A DNA stretch of 64,000 nt, taken from positions 558,001-622,000 of the forward strand of contig JAJIRX010000555.1 in assembly GCA_023853785.1 (NCBI GenBank), given 5' to 3'. The stretch is from Psilocybe azurescens (taxonomy: Eukaryota > Basidiomycota > Agaricomycetes > Agaricales > Agrocybaceae). Shown here piece after piece: positions 34,429 to 49,000 of the stretch (the stretch's first letter is position 1; every line of letters begins with the position of its first letter). The translations under genes and the position numbers were made by a program. The notes under the pieces were generated by a model, which saw only the letters and a program-made list of their open reading frames with translations, was not told where the DNA came from and ran no database searches.

Positions 34429-36584
34429 TCAACTACCAGGTGGCGAAGGTGCCGATGATCCTGCTCTCTTTATGGACAATGTGCCGTTCTTTAATATGGC
34501 ATGCTTTCGGACCATCGATGAGAATTCTTGTTTCTTATCTGGGTCCGTCAGGTAAGGGGTGAAGTGATGAATGCAATCCCTGGTCGTTGCGTTTGCAGTA
34601 TTCCTCAACCAATCTACAAGCATAGATTCAAGCTCTGCGGAAGAAACGGCGATAGGGAAGACGGCGGCGACAGGCTTGCGCTTTTTCAGTTTAGGGACAC
34701 CACCATTGGCATGATTGTTGGAGGTGGCCTTCTCTGGCGATTCATCTGCCTTACGCTTCATCCCTGTCTTTTGGCCATTAACCACGTCGGCGGCTGGGCT
34801 TGTTGCCCTGCTGCCCCTAAGCGGCGACTGCCCTCCGAGTGGGCTATTGCCTCGACTGATATTTGTCTTCGGTTTGGGAATCTTGGGACTTGTCGCACGT
34901 TTAGCGACCACAGAATGACCACCATGACCGGGGGAGAGCGTAGGAGAGGCCGCACGAGAAGCTGGTGCAGATGTCCCTACAGCTGCCACTGGTCGAGGAG
35001 TGGGCGTTGGCTTTGGAGTTTGTGATCTCGACTCCACTTGCTGCTGCTGCTGCTCTTGTATAGCAGAGGTTGCAGTGGGGATGACCTCTTCTTCCTCTTC
35101 CTCTTCCTCTTCTCCCTGCATGCTCAGTCAGAATTTGAAAAGAAAACAAGCGGAGGTAACACTGACAGAAAAGTAAGGGTTTTTCTCATCTTCTGAATCA
35201 TAGGCATCATTGCCTTCCGTTTTCCGTATCAATTTCTGCATCGCTTTCTCTTGTTTGCTTTGGCCAGGTTCGTCATCGTCATCGTCGGATTCGTCAACAC
35301 CAGCCTCGCGTTGTTTATTGGCGTTTTTATATTCTTTCTTGAGTCGCTCCTACAAAAACGACATTCATTAAATTGCATAACAGTGATAAGTGGTCAATAA
35401 GACTAACCTCAATTTCTTTGGCTTCTTCATCATCTTCGTCAACTTCCATCTTTTCATCATCATCGGCGAAGTCCTCTTCGTATATTTGCTCGTCCAAGTC
35501 CCCCTCTTCACCAAGTTCCCTTTTTCTGCGTCTTTGACTGCCATCTCCATCTTCACCATCATCAAACAGGTGATCCATTCCACTATCCACAGTCTTTAGC
35601 TTGCGACCTCCTGGACCCAAACTTTGGCCACCGGAGCTGCTTCCACCGGACCGTCCCTCAGCCTCGGCTTTGAACATCGCAGTGGTAGCTGAAGATGGGG
35701 CTTTACCCTTGCGAGTAGCTAACCATTGCTGAGGATCTCGTTTCTGGTTTAAATTGTACTGCTCGGAAGAAGTACATTAGTGATATAGATACTGTACACA
35801 ATGTATTTAATACCAGTGTTTCCACATTCGCGGTGTCGGTGGGGAGATCGTGTTTGAGACGCTTTTGAAATTTATACCACCGATGAGCGGGGACAAACTT
35901 GAAGACTTGATTCGCCGCTGGCATAAATAAGGCGTGCGTCTCTGCCTTAGTGGCGTCTTCCATTTGGCCCGTCCATACCTCGTTCTGCGAAGGTGAAGAG
36001 TCTTCCAAAACCCATGGATATCTTTTCCTCCCTCCTCAGCTGACGGACCTCATCTGGAACAAAGAACACTTGTCTTGTCTTCCGCTGGAACCGTTTCTTG
36101 GCGCCACCAGCTTTGCCCTTATCCTTGGCCCCCCTGCACCGCCCGACGCATGAATTGGGCGTCCTTCAGCATCCACCATGACCATTTTGCCATCCACCCC
36201 AATGACAGGTTTCCCGTCGGCACCAAGCATGGGCCCCACAGCTTCAGGAACAGCATTCGCGCTGCTATCATCCCGCCGCAAATCCTTTCTGTTGAGTTTG
36301 ATGGGTGGAGTCCATTGGAATATGTCCACCGGACGACGAGAGTCAAATTTCATAACATCGTATCTCCAACCGTTAAGGACAGAGGAAAGTAACTTGTATT
36401 CTTGAAATGGTCCTTCAGGAAGCTTCAGTCCCTCCTCGTCCTCGTCCTCTTTCTTTGGGGGTTGAGAAGGCTTTGCCCTATTGTTCGGGGTTGAGGACCC
36501 AGGCTTGGGAGACGGAGCTTGTGTGTCCTTTCTGGGGGTTTTCTTTGGATGGAACAGCAAAGCCATTGACGCCTTGGGTGCCAT
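34429..36584 (-). CDS. TFG1: Transcription factor TFIIF subunit alpha (RAP74/Tfg1)
   Basis: The N-terminal dimerisation domain is visible (FQEYKLLSSVLNGWRYDVMK, FDSRRPVDIFQWTPPIKLNR; then KKRFQRKTRQVFFVPDEVRQ, YPWVLEDSSPSQNEVWTGQM, NQVFKFVPAHRWYKFQ). A long acidic and Ser/Pro region follows, then a C-terminal winged-helix block (ELESMLVDWLRNTANATTRD). TFIIF binds RNA polymerase II and recruits it to promoters. The segment between about 36134 and 36026 reads in a shifted frame. A missing base in the C6 run 36129-36134 and an extra base in the T4 run 36023-36026 would explain it and restore one frame. Start is at 36584 (MAPKASMALLFHPKKTPRKD). Confidence 0.9.
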
Positions 36585-36941
36585 CTGTGCAATTGGGAAA
36601 TACGATGAGGTACGCTATAAATGATAAGAAGAGCTACAAGAGCCGTCGACGATAGTAAAGTCGTTAATGTAAAGTAGGAGGAGAAAGACACCAGTCTGTT
36701 CTGGGAGAGTAAGAGTAAGTACAAGGGAGGAGTTGAAAGGTTCAAGCTCGAGTCAAGGTTGCAAGGGTGGTTAGTCTTACGTAATCTATCACTTATCGAG
36801 TCGGTCCGGGCAACCAGTGGCACTGGGCCACTGGCTGTCCTAGTGTTCGAGGTCGTCGATGTACCGGAAACCTTGATCGCTGTCTTCTATTGCAAAATTA
36901 TCCTGCAACGCATTCCATGCTGCATTCATTTCGATATTAGA
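36585..36941. promoter_or_regulatory. Divergent region between TFIIF alpha and mitochondrial kinase
   Basis: 357 bases between start codons of divergent genes. No clear motif; a frame at 36759-36940 precedes the chosen kinase start without conserved content. Confidence 0.35.
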
Positions 36942-38818
36942 ATGTTCAAGTCTGGCAACGGACATCTACCTATTGTATGTGGAATCAAGACAATACGTCG
37001 GGCCATCCAACAGCAGTCGTCGGCCCTTCTATTCTATCAGAATAGACAACTTGAGCTCTATGCATCGAAGGAGGCGAAAAGGCTGACCTTACGCCAACTT
37101 GTGCGTAGAAAACCATCACAAATTACGCAGATGTCAAAGTTCACTCTCTCCTAAATCAGGTCTATTTTGGTCGACATATGAACGAAGAGCGATTGATAAC
37201 TGTATGTTCATCTCTTCAATCCTATACCAGGCTTTCACGTCTTTCTACAGAGTGCAAACTATGTTCGAACAGAACTGCCCATCCGAATTGCTCACAGGTT
37301 GCGGGATCTGCAAGCCTTGCCATATGTAGTTGTGACTCAGGAAGGGGTAGCCAAAGTTTACGAGGTTCGTTGTTAACGACTTCCTTGAACCTGCATTCGT
37401 TTAAATACGAGTACAGCTCTATTGGTCTGCTTTCGAGAAGTGCGTTTGCTTGCGCTTCAAATGTCGTCTTGTGCCCAAATCCAAATAGGCTTCGCAATTA
37501 CCCTAAAGTCACCTCCCTTGCAGAGAACGATCGATTTTGCCAATTCGTGGGCACTCTTTTAAACGAACAGTAAGTAAGCCCTTATTGAGACATACATCCG
37601 CCTAGATAAAGAAAGTTAACATCCTCCAGTGCCCCAGTCATCCCCAATCTTTCTCTTGGACTCTCTCTATCGTCACCTCATCTACCGCCTGACAAGCTTG
37701 ATTCGTTCATGCGCCGCATGTTGATATCTCGCATCTCACGGCGTGTCTTGGCTGAACATCATATCGCCCTTTCAGATACTTTTTCTGGTCGCGGCCGCGA
37801 AACAAATGGAGAACCTCATGTAGGCATCATCTTCACGGGGCTTAACGTGAAGCGTAGTGTCGAAAGATGCTCTAGGCTTTTGAAGGAGAGTCCTCTATGG
37901 ATCATGAGCTCTTCGGGGCCCAGCGACTCTTCTCAACTACCTGACGTGGAGGTCAACGGTCATTCTTCCACGACATTTGCCTATATTCGCGAACACCTCG
38001 AGTATGTTTTGAGCTCAGATTTTGAGAACCATGTCTGAAATGGCCCTTAGATATATCATCTTTGAGCTATTGAAGAACGTACGCCTCTAGATCAAGTATG
38101 CTTGTCCTGGATTTCTGATGATTTCAATAGTCCATGCTAGCAACTTACTCCAAACATCAAAACGAATCTTCAATCCCGTCTATACAGGTGACCATAGTTG
38201 CTGGCGAGCATGACGTCGGTATTCGAATAAGTGATCAAGGTATGGCTATTATTGCCCCGTTACCATCTGTACCTTGAACTTTTGCTAGGTAGCGGATTGC
38301 CCTTTCATGATCAATTGTCCAAGGCCTCCGATCTATTCTCATTTTCCCATGTAAGAAATGCGACAAGGCTGGAGGACTCTCGGCTAGGTGCACTTCGTAC
38401 AGCAAGTGAAAATGGTCTCCGGGCTACGGTCGACGAGCAGGTCGGGAATTGGCACAAGGCACACGCTCAGGACCCTATTGCTTCAGATACGACCTCCAGT
38501 GAACTGCTACACCCCAGAATTGGAATTGGCCTACCTATGAGCAACATATATGCAACGTACGCATGACTCTATTCATATAGAGGTTATAAACTCATTTGAG
38601 CATAGGTATTTTGGAGGCACCTTGGATCTGGTGTCTTTAGATGGCTGGGGTAAATCTCACGCATGTAAGTTATCATGCAGTATTGACATGAATTCATTTA
38701 CCAGGCACCGATGTCTACCTACGGCTGCCTAAACTGGTGCGTACCTCCTTGCGCGATAAATCGTCGCTTGTTCTCACCGTACAAACAGGGAACAAATTTA
38801 GAAGGGATTGAAGTGTAA
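36942..38818 (+). CDS. Mitochondrial PDK/BCKDK-type protein kinase
   Basis: At least ten small exons. After a basic N-terminus (MFKSGNGHLPIVCGIKTIRR) come LYASKEAKRLTLRQLVYFGR, NYVRTELPIRIAHRLRDLQA, RISRRVLAEHHIALSD and YIREHLEYIIFELLKNSMLA (N-box Glu and Asn). The ATP-binding G boxes are DVGIRISDQGSGLPFHDQLS (DxGxG) and RIGIGLPMSNIYATYFGGTL, and it ends DGWGTDVYLRLPKLGTNLEG. These are hallmarks of histidine-kinase-like mitochondrial kinases that inactivate pyruvate or branched-chain 2-oxoacid dehydrogenase by Ser phosphorylation. Which of the two substrates applies cannot be told. DQGSG replaces the common DxGGG. All junction phases work. Confidence 0.88.
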
Positions 38819-39457
38819 ATTTCAACATGTGTATATATATTTCCACTGCCTTGACATTCTGTCTCTATAACTATCAGAAACAAATCTTTCATATATATCT
38901 TATAAAGATCTTGTATATGCGCAATGCCAAAATCTGGTAATTCACAATGCCTTAAGCCAAACCTCTAAGTGCACTGGCGCAGATTGACATCAATGATTTA
39001 ATTACATATTGGATGGAGTGCTGCCCAACATTGAGAGGCCAAGAACAATAAAATCACGGCGACAAAGTTGAGCAGTACTCATCGGAGGTTCGACCTTTGT
39101 AACCACCGAAATAACTCAATCTCCACATACATCGGAGGGTTAGTAAACATACAATCTGAAATCACAAAATTACTTTCGAAATCATCCATATGACTTGCTT
39201 AATCAATTGCCAGTACTTACTTACACATGCAATTTTACTAATTCTCTACAATTGAAGCATTAAATCGATTTCGTTACTGTAAGCCCCTATAGCCCAATAG
39301 CAAGGGGGTTGACTGTGGGAATTTTTACTTATGAGGTGCGACATGGAAGGCGCTGCATATTGTTACCATTTCTGGATTGACGCCAGGCCCGCAAAGGATG
39401 GGATGCCATTAAGATGTTTACTGGCTCTTTCCTCCCTAACCCTCACGTCTGAGGAAT
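38819..39457. other. Intergenic region without recognised gene
   Basis: 639 AT-rich bases between two tandem plus-strand genes. No ORF, repeat or tRNA recognised; a GC-rich spot (CCCCTATAGCCCAATAGCAA near 39283-39302) does not fold as a tRNA. Confidence 0.4.
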
Positions 39458-40787
39458 ATGGATTCCGATTACGTTTCCCCTCCTCCATCCTATACTGAGC
39501 AAGAATTCGATCAAAAGGTTTCGCAAGCAACAACCTTATCTATACTCACACCAGCTCCCAATGTGGATGAGGATGGATGGGAGCGATACGATCCAACTGC
39601 GTTCGAAAGAGCCCCGGCGCTGCCATCGGGATCAGTGCGCTCGAATACCGTGAACAGCCCAGCATCATTTTCTTCCTCTTCCAAGGGCAATGGCTTGCCA
39701 CTTAACCATCAATCGAGTTCGCAGGATGACAAACCTAACTCTATCCGCCGCCTTCCTTCGATTGTACCATTACGTATCGAGAAGAAATCGCAGCCGCATT
39801 ATGATTCTTCATACACCAGTCAAGATCATCAGATACCCTTAGAAAGCAAATCCTCCGCACACTCTTGCCATACCTTTAGCAAATCGATTCCTGGCTCTTC
39901 CAGCGCAGGTCCTTTCTCTCCCAACGTCTATTGCGAACAAATACCGACATGTGAACATCAGAATATCCCTACTATCCATTCAATACCTCCACCGTCATTT
40001 GACCGGACATCATCCTATGCTCCCTCTGTTCTCTCCGCCGGCCCTATACATCCAGGAAATGACGAGGACGCCTTCGATCCCTATCGTGACTACCAAACTT
40101 CCCAACCATATCCACCGGCTCGACAGTCTCTACCTGTGACACCCCGGCCTCATAGTGCAATTCAGCGACCAGCCAGTCATACGCGGAGCCGGTCAGAAGC
40201 AATCAACTCGCCGCCCACACCTCGTCTGCAATTCGATCCATCGGTTGTGTACGGAAAGGCAACTCTTAACGCTCCAATGACAGCAATACAAGCAATACAC
40301 AGCAGCTTACCATCCCCTGCGAAACCCAACGCACAGTACGATGCACATTCCTTCTACAAGTGAGTGGAAGTTATGGCAAATTATTTATGTAGACTGACCC
40401 GTTCTTTTTAGTTCTTCTGTATCTTCCAAAATGGCGCCCATAAGGCCTTCTCAAGGAGATACTTACTACCAGGCGTAAGTTTACCATCGAAGATACAATT
40501 TTTCCAGAAACCTCATGCAGTCGTTTATTTTTCAAAGCCCGCCATATGAACAAGCTAATCAGCAAGGGCCGAACCTTCACCAATATCAACAACTCAGAAA
40601 CGGACCACAATCTCAGGTTCCGTCTGCATGGCAATCACCTTTACGACCCACCTCCCACTATCATAGTACTCCCAATACTCCACGCCCTGTTTCATCAACG
40701 GACTCGAACCGTTTCTCTCAGTACTCGTCTGGCTCCTCACGCGATAGTGTTTATAGCACTCAAAGCGACCGGTATCCCCTTCGATGA
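39458..40787 (+). CDS. Intrinsically disordered Pro/Ser-rich protein of unknown function
   Basis: A long first exon (39458-40360) and two short ones (joining through SSVSSKMAPIRPSQGDTYYQ and NLMQSFIFQSPPYEQANQQG) give about 390 residues. It opens MDSDYVSPPPSYTEQEFDQK; PPPSY and SPPYE are PPxY-like short motifs of the kind bound by WW domains. The rest is rich in Ser, Pro, Gln and His (NSPPTPRLQFDPSVVYGKAT, HSTPNTPRPVSSTDSNRF), with many S/T-P sites. No folded domain or membrane segment is visible. It may be an adaptor or phospho-regulated protein; function not assigned. Confidence 0.6.
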
Positions 40788-41168
40788 CTTCGCCTATTCA
40801 GTTCCGATTCCCATTTTTTCTAGTACCCAGTTCCCACTCGATTTAGTGAAGGATAAACTGTATCAAATATTATGTATATGTACAAGCTTCCCATCTTTAA
40901 GTCTAGAACTCTACTCAGATGTATCCATTGACGTTGAATATGTAAATCCAAATCTTGACTCGAACGCGATTCCTTCATCAAGTTACTGCTTTAGCCTGGT
41001 AACTCCTGAATATTTGACTCCTGAAAGACACGAAGTTTGGCGAGTCAAGCCTCGAATTTCCAAATGGGATCGCGAATCAAGGGGTGCCTGCAACTACAGA
41101 ACCATGATCCATTCTTGCTCTGTGACTACTACTGCATAAATCCATGAACTGAACTATATCAAAACATC

Positions 41169-43134
<1,966 letters not shown>

Positions 43135-43407
43135 GGTTTTTATCATTAGGATTTATAGGCATTCTGAAAGAAGGGATATAGTTCCTTATCAACGACTGGG
43201 ATGGAGGGGTTTGTTACACGGAATGCAAGTGGGCCTGACCTTAGATAGACCTTGTAATACACATACATTAAGTTGCTGGAGGAGACCCCGATGAGAGACG
43301 CAAATGGCGACTCCGAGTCACGATTTCGGTATGCGGCCCGCCAAGTTTCTACGATCAATTTTAGCGCAGAGTGGTCTTGAGCTCTCTCCGCACATATCTA
43401 GGTCAGA

Positions 43408-45865
43408 ATGTCAGTCTCCACTGCTTTCGCAGGTCTATGGACCTCTCTTCCTACTCCCCCTCACTGCATGGGTGTATGTCCTTGCACATTACAATATTTG
43501 AACGTTTTGAAGTCCTGATATATTTTTGTTCAGTTTAGATGTTATACAATCAATGGGCCACACTCAAATGACCCCAGTGCAGGCGTCTACCATTCCGTTA
43601 TTCATGAAACACAAAGATGTTGTTGTGGAAGCCGTAACTGGCTCTGGGAAAACATTGGCATTTGTGATACCCATCCTCGAACGCCTCATACGACGAGAGA
43701 CAGCGCTCAGACACGAAGAAATTGGTGCATTGATCGTCAGTCCCACAAGGTACAGCCGAACTATGCGGTGTGCAATACAATTTCGCTAAACTCAATACAT
43801 AGGGAACTTGCTACTCAAATCCATTCAATATTCCAATTATTCCTGGCGTCTCAGCCAGATGATACCTCTGCTTTCCCCCCACCTTTATTACTTGTCTCCT
43901 CAGAGCAGTCTTCGCCTGCGCAAGATATTCAAAGATTCGTTTCCACTGGTGCTGATATTGTAATTGGGACTCCCGGGAGAATTGAAGAGTTCCTCTTGGG
44001 TCAAGGACGAAGCACAGTGCATGTAAAGGGATTAGAGGTTTTGGTTCTTGATGAAGCAGACAGGTTTGGTGATTCATCTAACTACTTCAATTGAAGATTG
44101 ACGGCAGGGCATTGAAGATTGCTAGACTTAGGATTCCAGGCTGCTCTCAGTCGTATAATCACACACCTTCCCAAACAACGTCGGACAGGTTTGTTTAGTG
44201 CAACGATGACCGATGCGGATGCTTTATCAGAACTTGTTCGAGTGGGACTGCGGAACCCTGCACGAATCACTGTCAAAGTACAATCGAAGAGGTCGAAATT
44301 GGGCGGAGGGTTGGATGGTCCAAAAGGCGAAGTCATAGAGGAAAGAAGGACACCTGCTAAGTATGCTGTCCGTCTTTTAATTGCATTTTTGTTAACAAAT
44401 TGCTGGTTTAGCCTCCAAAACTATTACGTTACATGTCGCCCATCTGAAAAGTTAATCCAGCTGGCTCGGATAATATCACATGAGGTCTCTGACAAAAAAT
44501 CTTCACATTTTATCATATACTTTGCGACATGCGCATGTGTTGATTATTTTTACAAGGCTAGTTTCTTTTGGCCCTCCTTGTAGAATCAATCTTATATTAC
44601 TGCACCCATAGATACTTCCGTCACTGACACACTCTAAAGCAACATTCCACTCATTACACGGCAATCTCACACCTTCTGCACGCACACGAACACTAGCGGC
44701 TTTCGCTTCCGCTCCTCCAACAGCCAATGCTCCATCTTTTCTTCTTGCTACAGACGTGGCTGCTCGTGGTCTCGATCTACCTTCGGTTGACGTGGTCATT
44801 CAATTTGACCCACCGACGGATACCAAAACATTCTCACACCGATGTGGTCGTACTGCCCGCGCAGGTCGAGCTGGTACGGCCTGGGTATTGCTTTCAGGGA
44901 GGGAAGTAGACTTTGTCGGTATGTTGAGCACAGAATATAAGTCCTTAAGGGGTTTATTGACTTCTGGTATAGATTTCCTCAGCATTCGCAAAATTCCTTT
45001 AAAAAAAAGGCCGTATCTCACCGCTGATAGGGAAGAGCAATTGCAATGCGCAGTGCCGCAGGTGGAAGGAGATGAAGGTTTATCTGAAGGGTCGGATGAC
45101 CCCGAGGTCGAGGTGTTCCTAGCCAAAATACGAAGCATTCTCTCGACCGATAGGGCTCTTCATGATCAGGTGTGTCTTATTCCACAAGACAAAATCTATA
45201 CCGGCCTCATCTTTTGTTAGTCTATGAAGGCCTTCGTTTCATTTATTCGTGCCTACTCCAAACATGAAGCGTCCTACATATTCCGAGTTAAAGATTTGGA
45301 TTTAGTAGGAGTGGCAAAGAGTTTTGGCCTCCTGCGCTTGCCTAAGATGCCAGAGCTGAAAACAGCGAATAGAGACTCGTGGAAGGATACAGACATATCG
45401 GTAAGAACTATTTTATACTTCATATTTGGCCTTTGACCTAGCAATCTATAGTGGGACGATTTTGCGTATGCCAACCAAGCACAAGAGGCCAAGCGACTGG
45501 CGGTGCTCAGTGAAGCAGCAGCAGCCAAAGAAGCGGGAGAAAGAGAACGTCGTAACTCTGAACACATACAGAAAATAAAGAAGAACGCTGCGTGGAGTGT
45601 CAAGGCTAGCAAAGAGGAAGAGAGGGGAAAACGAAGAGACAAGCGGAAGTTGAAGAAAAAATGGCAGAAGGCTCAGGAAGCCGCTTCTGTGAAGGCAGCA
45701 GAGGAACAGGTAACTGGGAAAAGACAACGAGAAGAAGCATCGAATACAGCTGGAGACAAAAGCGATGATTGGGCTGAACTTGCTCGAGAAGAAAAAATGG
45801 CGAAGCGATTGCGCCAAGGGGTGGTTTCCCAGAAAGAATTCGACGCAGAGTTCGCAAACCTGTAG
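43408..45865 (+). CDS. SPB4: ATP-dependent RNA helicase SPB4 (DEAD-box, DDX55)
   Basis: DEAD-box motifs appear in order: [20 protein letters not shown] (Q motif), [14 protein letters not shown] (motif I), [14 protein letters not shown] (Ia), [10 protein letters not shown] (Ib), [14 protein letters not shown] (II), [15 protein letters not shown] (III), [15 protein letters not shown] (V) and [20 protein letters not shown] (VI). The C-terminus has [20 protein letters not shown], typical of Spb4, and a basic coiled tail. Spb4 acts in 60S pre-ribosome maturation in the nucleolus. The start is inferred as [15 protein letters not shown] at 43408; the first exon then needs one base fewer in the C5 run 43456-43460 to reach LTAWVLDVIQ. 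An intron at 44557-44611 seems to use a GC donor. Confidence 0.92.
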
Positions 45866-46034
45866 AATATATTGTATTTTGGAATGTAGAAAACTACGTG
45901 CTTATTTAGGAGATACAATTGTCAGTTCTCGTAAGGATACAATAACTAAAGTGAATAGTAAATGAAGTCACAAAAGTACTTAGTGGATACAAATCTTGAT
46001 CATGGTTATACAGCTGCTACACCTCCATATTACT

Positions 46035-49000
46035 TCATTGCGGTTGCCTCAAACGAAGGAGTGGTTTCATCTTATCAAGTATATTGTCAGAGGGTGTAAA
46101 TATTGCAGCCGCGAAAAATCACCTACCATTTCAGCGAATACAGGGAGCAACTGAGGGATATGTTGCAGTTCTGGAGGTTTCAACCCTTGTGTAAGCTTTT
46201 TCTTCTTAGGTGCTACAGTAACAGGTTTTGGAGGGACGTTGGGTGGCGTAGAATCTGGGACTTGATTTTTCTCAAGAGGAAGATATTTCAATGGAACCGG
46301 TGGAGGTGGACCATCGCTATCTGGACTGGGGGAAGAGGTCTGGAAGGTGCGGGCCGTGTCATTTGCAAGGTTGTAGAAACGCTTGGGACAGGTGGGACAG
46401 GTGGGACAGATGGTGTTGTCGGCATCGATGGCACAGGAGGGACGTCCTGATTGCGCCTACCTAATGAGAAGGTCAGAGATTTGGCCCGATGGAGAGACAG
46501 GGACCGCTTTCGCTTCGGCTCTGGGGGTGCTGGGGGTGCTGAAGGGTAGGCGAGGGTACTCGAGGAACCAGCGGCAGATTTATGCATAGCATGCCTGGGT
46601 AAATTATTTCGAGTATGATTGCGAGGTTGCCTATCGTTAGGATGAGAAATTCTAGAATGCGAAGGCGACAACGGAGAGGAGGGAAGGGGTGGAGGCGGTC
46701 TTGGTTTCGCAGGATCTGTTCTGCTTTCTTCCGAATCATCGTCTGACGCATCCTCGCTTCCGGTTTCGTATTCACTAGATGAATAGTCCTCATCGCTGCT
46801 CGTTTCTTCTTCGTCTGTTTCCTCTGCTGCCAGGTCAACGGCATCTCCTTGGACAAGATCTCCGAAACTAATTTCTCCGACGACGCCATTTACCAGGGCC
46901 TGCGTAGCTTCATCTTCTGCATCCGCCTCGTTGGACTGTGCCCTTCCGAATCGCCGACGAAGCTTGTCCTCATATAGGACTTTCAGTTTATAATGGTATT
47001 GAGCAATCTTGTCAACCTCAAATAAAATATCTGCTCGTTCCTGGCCCTTGTGTGGCAAAAGATATTCCAGGCTGATTGGTTCTCCGAGACCTTCGCGCAC
47101 CGCCGTCAAGAAAAGTTCTACCCAGTGCATAAGACTGTCAAATAGCCCATCTCCTTTAGAGTGCACCTTGTGAACGAAGTGGTAAAACGATTGCTCATGT
47201 CGGATAATGAGATTTATAAAGGCTTGTACAGTCAGATGGGGGTCATCCTGGCTAACTAAAATGTGGGTCAAAAGGTGTACACAAAGTCTGCAGTGGAATA
47301 ACTCACGTCCTTCGACCTGTTCTACTGTCTTAATGAGGTCATTGATAAAGTTTTGCAGATCACTAAGAGAGTCGGCGATACTGGCAGCCCTATAAACCTG
47401 AGCTAGAGGTGAATAGAAGATTGTAATAATATCCTTTAAAAGCTCAGAGGTAAAGCCCTAAATCAACAATTTTTAGTTATGGATTGAATATAGATATAAG
47501 TATCACACACCTCAAATATTAACTCAATGAGTTGCTCGCGGTCTTTCAGTTTTGAATAAAGTGCGGCAAGGACCTTCAAGTCCTCAAGAAGCCATGCGTC
47601 CTCATCCTGAGGTCCGTCGTCGTCATCCGAATCTTCTAAAGTCTCTCTATGTTTTGTATAAATGATGTGCGCCTTGTGTGCGCGAGCAAGTCGATGCATC
47701 TGTGCACGAGACAAAACAGGGTTCTCGGCCGATCTCAAGACAATGGTGAGTACGTGCATTTGCTCAGCGGCTATTCAGGGCAAACAGAATATTTGTTTCA
47801 ATTTTTCAAATAGTATGAGTATGAGACTCACCTGCATCATTCTTGAACATAGTCTGGATCTCGCGGGGAGCATATACAAATTGTCGAACCTTTTCGCACA
47901 TGATCGGGTCATCTACCTTCTCCTTGACAGCTTCAATCTCCTCTTCCAGGGCCTTAACCTCCTCCGTCAACGAACTCGTGAACATTCTAGAGAAAAATAT
48001 GTCAGAGAGGGTAGGATAGCGATTGGATTCTTTCTTGCCGTTGTAGTAGGCTTCGGCCTCCGAATGGTTGAGCAAGAAAGAGATCCAGAATACCTAGGTC
48101 CCATGAGCAACGGTATAAAACTATTTTAATGAAAAGAATGAACGTACTGCGTATCATGCCTACGGGGTTTGTTATTTTTAAGGCTGTCTTCATCATGAAA
48201 TAAGGCATTAATCCGTGAATTCGTTTAAGGCCTGAAAAGGTCTCTGACGCGTCATCGGAGGCGATGAACATCTGGAATACAGTGGATGCTAGACTGGTCA
48301 AGCCTATGATGAGTATACAGGACGATGCCAGTGCTTGCAGAATTGGCTCTCACGATATCCTCGCCCATTCCACAACGGCATGGTAATTTGAGGGCAGATC
48401 TCTGATATCGGGTGTAACTTTGATGGTTGCAAAAATATGAGTCAAGCCATCTGAATAAAATATGAGGAGGGCAGTTGTAGTAGACATATAAGAATAATTA
48501 CCTTTGCCCATAATATCACCTTTGACGCTCTTGACAGCTTCTCGAAGGCCTTCCACACGCCCTGCTATTTCTTTGGCGAATTTCTTTCTACCCTCCTCCC
48601 TGACTCTGTCCGCTTCTTCTCTCCTTTTTGCGTCCTCCAGCTCCTCAGACGTCATGGTTGTTGGCCCAGAAAGTAGAAACGACCGTAGGACAGGTGAAGA
48701 AGCGATGGTTGACGAGTTCAGAAGGGTATTGAGATATGAGCGGAGCGTCAAGCGATTCTTTTCTCGTGTAAGCCTTGAAGGATTAGACGGAAGATTCTCC
48801 GAGTAGTGTGAGCCAGTGGGACTATTCAAATTATACTCATTAAATGTTGAGGAAGTCGATTGTCGTGACAAAGGGCTCATAGGAGGGTGAGAAGTAGTGG
48901 GTGTTATTGAAGGTGCTGCACTGTAGGTTTTATCCTTTGCTGGAGGAAGACGTATTTCCTCCTGAGGATGCTTTTGGCAAGCTAAATGTCGGGAATAAAC

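Noticed and set aside
39283..39320. GC-rich spot resembling a tRNA fragment
   Set aside because: No acceptor stem, anticodon arm or T-loop consensus could be paired.
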